Shown in pieces: positions 14,947 through 16,440 of a stretch of 16,440 bases of DNA. Made by a program: the position numbers and the translations under genes. The notes beneath the pieces were generated by a model. It worked only from the letters and a program-made list of their open reading frames with translations, was not told the origin of the DNA and did not search any database. Numbering within the stretch: position 1 is the first letter of the stretch; each line of letters begins with the position of its first letter. This DNA is from Oscillospiraceae bacterium (GTDB lineage: Bacteria > Bacillota > Clostridia > Oscillospirales > Acutalibacteraceae): contig JAITBA010000045.1 in assembly GCA_031283835.1 (NCBI GenBank), positions 1 to 16,440 on the forward strand, in the 5' to 3' direction.

Positions 14947-15737
14947 CCAAACGCCTCCCGGGCATTGCGCGCAATTTGCGCCGCCCTCGATCTATCAAAA
15001 GCTGCCTGCGCCGCGCCTTTGCGCAGGTGCAGCAGGTATTCGATATTGCCCTCCCCACCCGCAATGGGTGAGTGCACCGCACCGCACACGCAAAAACCCG
15101 CTCCCTGCGCCGCAGCAAATGCTTCTGCCAACACACGCGTGTGCACCTGCACATCTTTGACTAAGCCGCCTTTGCCCACGTCTCTTGGCCCCGCCTCAAA
15201 CTGCGGTTTTAGAAGGCACACCGCCTGCCCCGCGTCCCCAAGCAGCTCCAACAGGCGGGGGTAGAGCAGCCGCAGCGAAATAAACGAAACATCCGCGCAC
15301 AAAAAATCCACGGGGGCGCCTACGCGCTGCCGTGCCATGCGCGCGTCGCATTGTTCCAGATTCACCACGCGCGGGTCTTCGGCCAAGCAGGGCGCCAACT
15401 GCCCGCTGCCCACATCCACGGCAAACACCCGCACAGCGCCGCGCTCCAGCAACACTTGCGTGAACCCGCCCGTACTCGCGCCAATATCCACACAAACCAG
15501 GCCGTTCACATCAATGCCAAAGGTGTCTAGCGCCCCCAGCAGCTGGTGCGCGCCCCTCCCCACATAGTGCGTGTCGAAACCCGCGTCCAGCGCCAGCACA
15601 TCGTCTGCGCCCACGTTTGTGCACGCCTTGCGGGCGGCGTCGCCGTTCAGCAGCACCGCCCCCGCGCGGAGGGCCTGCTGCGCCCTGGCACGGCTGGGCA
15701 GTAACCCCCGCGCCGCAAGCGCCATATCTAACCGCAT
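14943..15737 (-). CDS. tlyA: TlyA-family rRNA 2'-O-methyltransferase (hemolysin A family)
   Basis: 264 residues. ATG at 15735-15737 lies inside the end of dxs (10-base overlap), and GGAG (15747-15750) precedes it. The N-terminal S4 RNA-binding domain (MRLDMALAARGLLPSRARAQQ...) is followed by an FtsJ/RrmJ-like methyltransferase fold: SAM motif I DIGASTGGF at 84-92, VDVGSGQL at 108-114, ADVSFISL at 148-155, LLKPQFE at 175-181 and GGEGNIEYLLHL near 228-239. Family members methylate 16S and 23S rRNA 2'-hydroxyls (capreomycin sensitivity in mycobacteria); a hemolysin role has also been claimed. Odd point: the motif normally read as SRGxxKL, which supplies the first Lys of the K-D-K-E catalytic set, reads GRGAHQL here (Gln65), so activity may be altered. 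D149, K177 and a late Glu are kept. Confidence 0.93.
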   Translation of the reverse strand: MRLDMALAARGLLPSRARAQQALRAGAVLLNGDAARKACTNVGADDVLALDAGFDTHYVGRGAHQLLGALDTFGIDVNGLVCVDIGASTGGFTQVLLERGAVRVFAVDVGSGQLAPCLAEDPRVVNLEQCDARMARQRVGAPVDFLCADVSFISLRLLYPRLLELLGDAGQAVCLLKPQFEAGPRDVGKGGLVKDVQVHTRVLAEAFAAAQGAGFCVCGAVHSPIAGGEGNIEYLLHLRKGAAQAAFDRSRAAQIARNAREAFG

Positions 15738-16440
15738 AACGCTGTCTCCATAGCCGCCGCGTCCAGGCCGTGTTCCGCCAGCAGCACCTGCACCGGTGCG
15801 TGCCGCGCAAAACCCTCCAGGGCGTGCAGCGCAAACGTGCCCCCAAACCCTTGTGCCAACAGCGCGGCCCCAAAGCGCTCGCCCACGCCGCCTGTGCGCA
15901 TGCCTTCCTCAAAAAAGAGCACCCGCTCGCACCCCAGCACCGCCCGCACAGCGGCAAAATCCAGCGGCAAAATCTGTTTGAGCTTGATCACTTTTGCTTG
16001 CCGTATGCCCGGCGCTTTGCATGCTTCAAAAAACAGCCGCCCATAGGTTATCAGGGCGCAGGCGGCGTTTGGGTCGCCAAAAACATCAAAGGCGTCGTTT
16101 TGCGCAAGCAAGGGCAACGCGTCGCTCTGCGCGGGTGCTTTGTCCCGCGGATAACGAATCAGTGTGAGCCCGGAGGCCGCAAACGCAACGCGCAAAGCGG
16201 TGCGCAATTCCGCCTGCGTGGTGGGGGCCAGCACCCGTGCCCCGGGGATTGACGCGCAAAACGCAACGTCGTAGAGCCCATGGTGGGTCGCGCCGTCCGC
16301 GCCCACAAAGCCGGCACGGTCAACCGCAACCACCAATGGCAGCCCCTGCAAAGCCACATCGTGCAGCAATTGGTCGAAGGCCCGCTGCAAAAACGTGGAA
16401 TACAGCGCTGTCACCGGGCGCATGCCCTGCTTGGCCAGAC
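15728..16440 (-). CDS. dxs: 1-deoxy-D-xylulose-5-phosphate synthase, C-terminal part (5' end outside window)
   Basis: The frame is open to the right edge (L-A-K-Q-G precedes MRPVTALYSTFLQRAFDQ), so an internal Met is not the start; about 237 C-terminal residues are visible. The transketolase pyrimidine-binding domain shows the Dxs hallmark VAVDRAGFVGADGATHHGLYD and then IPGARVLAPTTQAEL. The C-terminal transketolase domain follows (ALITYGRLFFEA, VIKLKQILPLD, VLFFEEGMRTGGVGERF). The enzyme condenses pyruvate and glyceraldehyde-3-phosphate using thiamine diphosphate, the first step of the methylerythritol phosphate isoprenoid pathway and also a source for thiamine and pyridoxal. The thiamine-binding N-terminal domain lies outside the window. 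The stop (15728-15730) is inside tlyA, so the two are very likely co-transcribed. Confidence 0.96.
   Translation of the reverse strand, partial: LAKQGMRPVTALYSTFLQRAFDQLLHDVALQGLPLVVAVDRAGFVGADGATHHGLYDVAFCASIPGARVLAPTTQAELRTALRVAFAASGLTLIRYPRDKAPAQSDALPLLAQNDAFDVFGDPNAACALITYGRLFFEACKAPGIRQAKVIKLKQILPLDFAAVRAVLGCERVLFFEEGMRTGGVGERFGAALLAQGFGGTFALHALEGFARHAPVQVLLAEHGLDAAAMETALCG

Overview
The window looks like part of a chromosome from an uncultured, probably gut-dwelling member of the Clostridia (Oscillospiraceae-like). Three things suggest this: the minus-strand order dxs-tlyA-nadK-argR-recN, which is a common Clostridia arrangement; Gram-positive style Shine-Dalgarno sites; and very large secreted proteins built from InlB-B-type and GLUG-type repeats. 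The taxonomic placement is inference from gene order and protein style, not from a search.

Left part (1-8361, plus strand): two large surface or secreted proteins. The first is open at the left edge. It is a giant InlB-B/Flg_new repeat protein with at least 14 modules and ends in a twin CxCxxC segment and a sortase-like anchor (PPPTG, membrane helix, RKRKDDE). It stops at a clear intrinsic terminator. The second has its own promoter with an extended -10 element. It is a 965-residue secreted protein with an MACPF (perforin-like) domain, a GLUG-type repeat region, Big-like modules, a repetitive linker and an unusual hydrophobic C-terminal tail (FGWIWMSF). It also ends at a strong terminator.

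Middle (8363-10315, plus strand): a consensus-like promoter directly behind that terminator drives a 186-residue helix-turn-helix protein. After a 16-bp hairpin follows a TTG-started RhlE-type DEAD-box RNA helicase.

Right part (10407-16440, minus strand): the housekeeping cluster dxs (5' end outside the window), tlyA, nadK, argR and recN. The first three genes overlap or nearly overlap and are probably one transcript; argR and recN follow after gaps of 83 and 161 bp. The recN-argR gap holds a tandem duplication that includes the last codons of argR. Downstream of recN lies a 164-bp palindromic element with perfect 18-bp terminal inverted repeats (probably a MITE or a deleted insertion sequence). 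Beyond it is a secreted parallel beta-helix protein convergent with the helicase gene.

The most notable items are the MACPF-GLUG protein with its odd C-terminal tail, the MITE-like element, the argR tail duplication, and a TlyA protein whose expected catalytic lysine reads as glutamine. No CRISPR array, rRNA or tRNA gene was seen, and no complete transposase gene.
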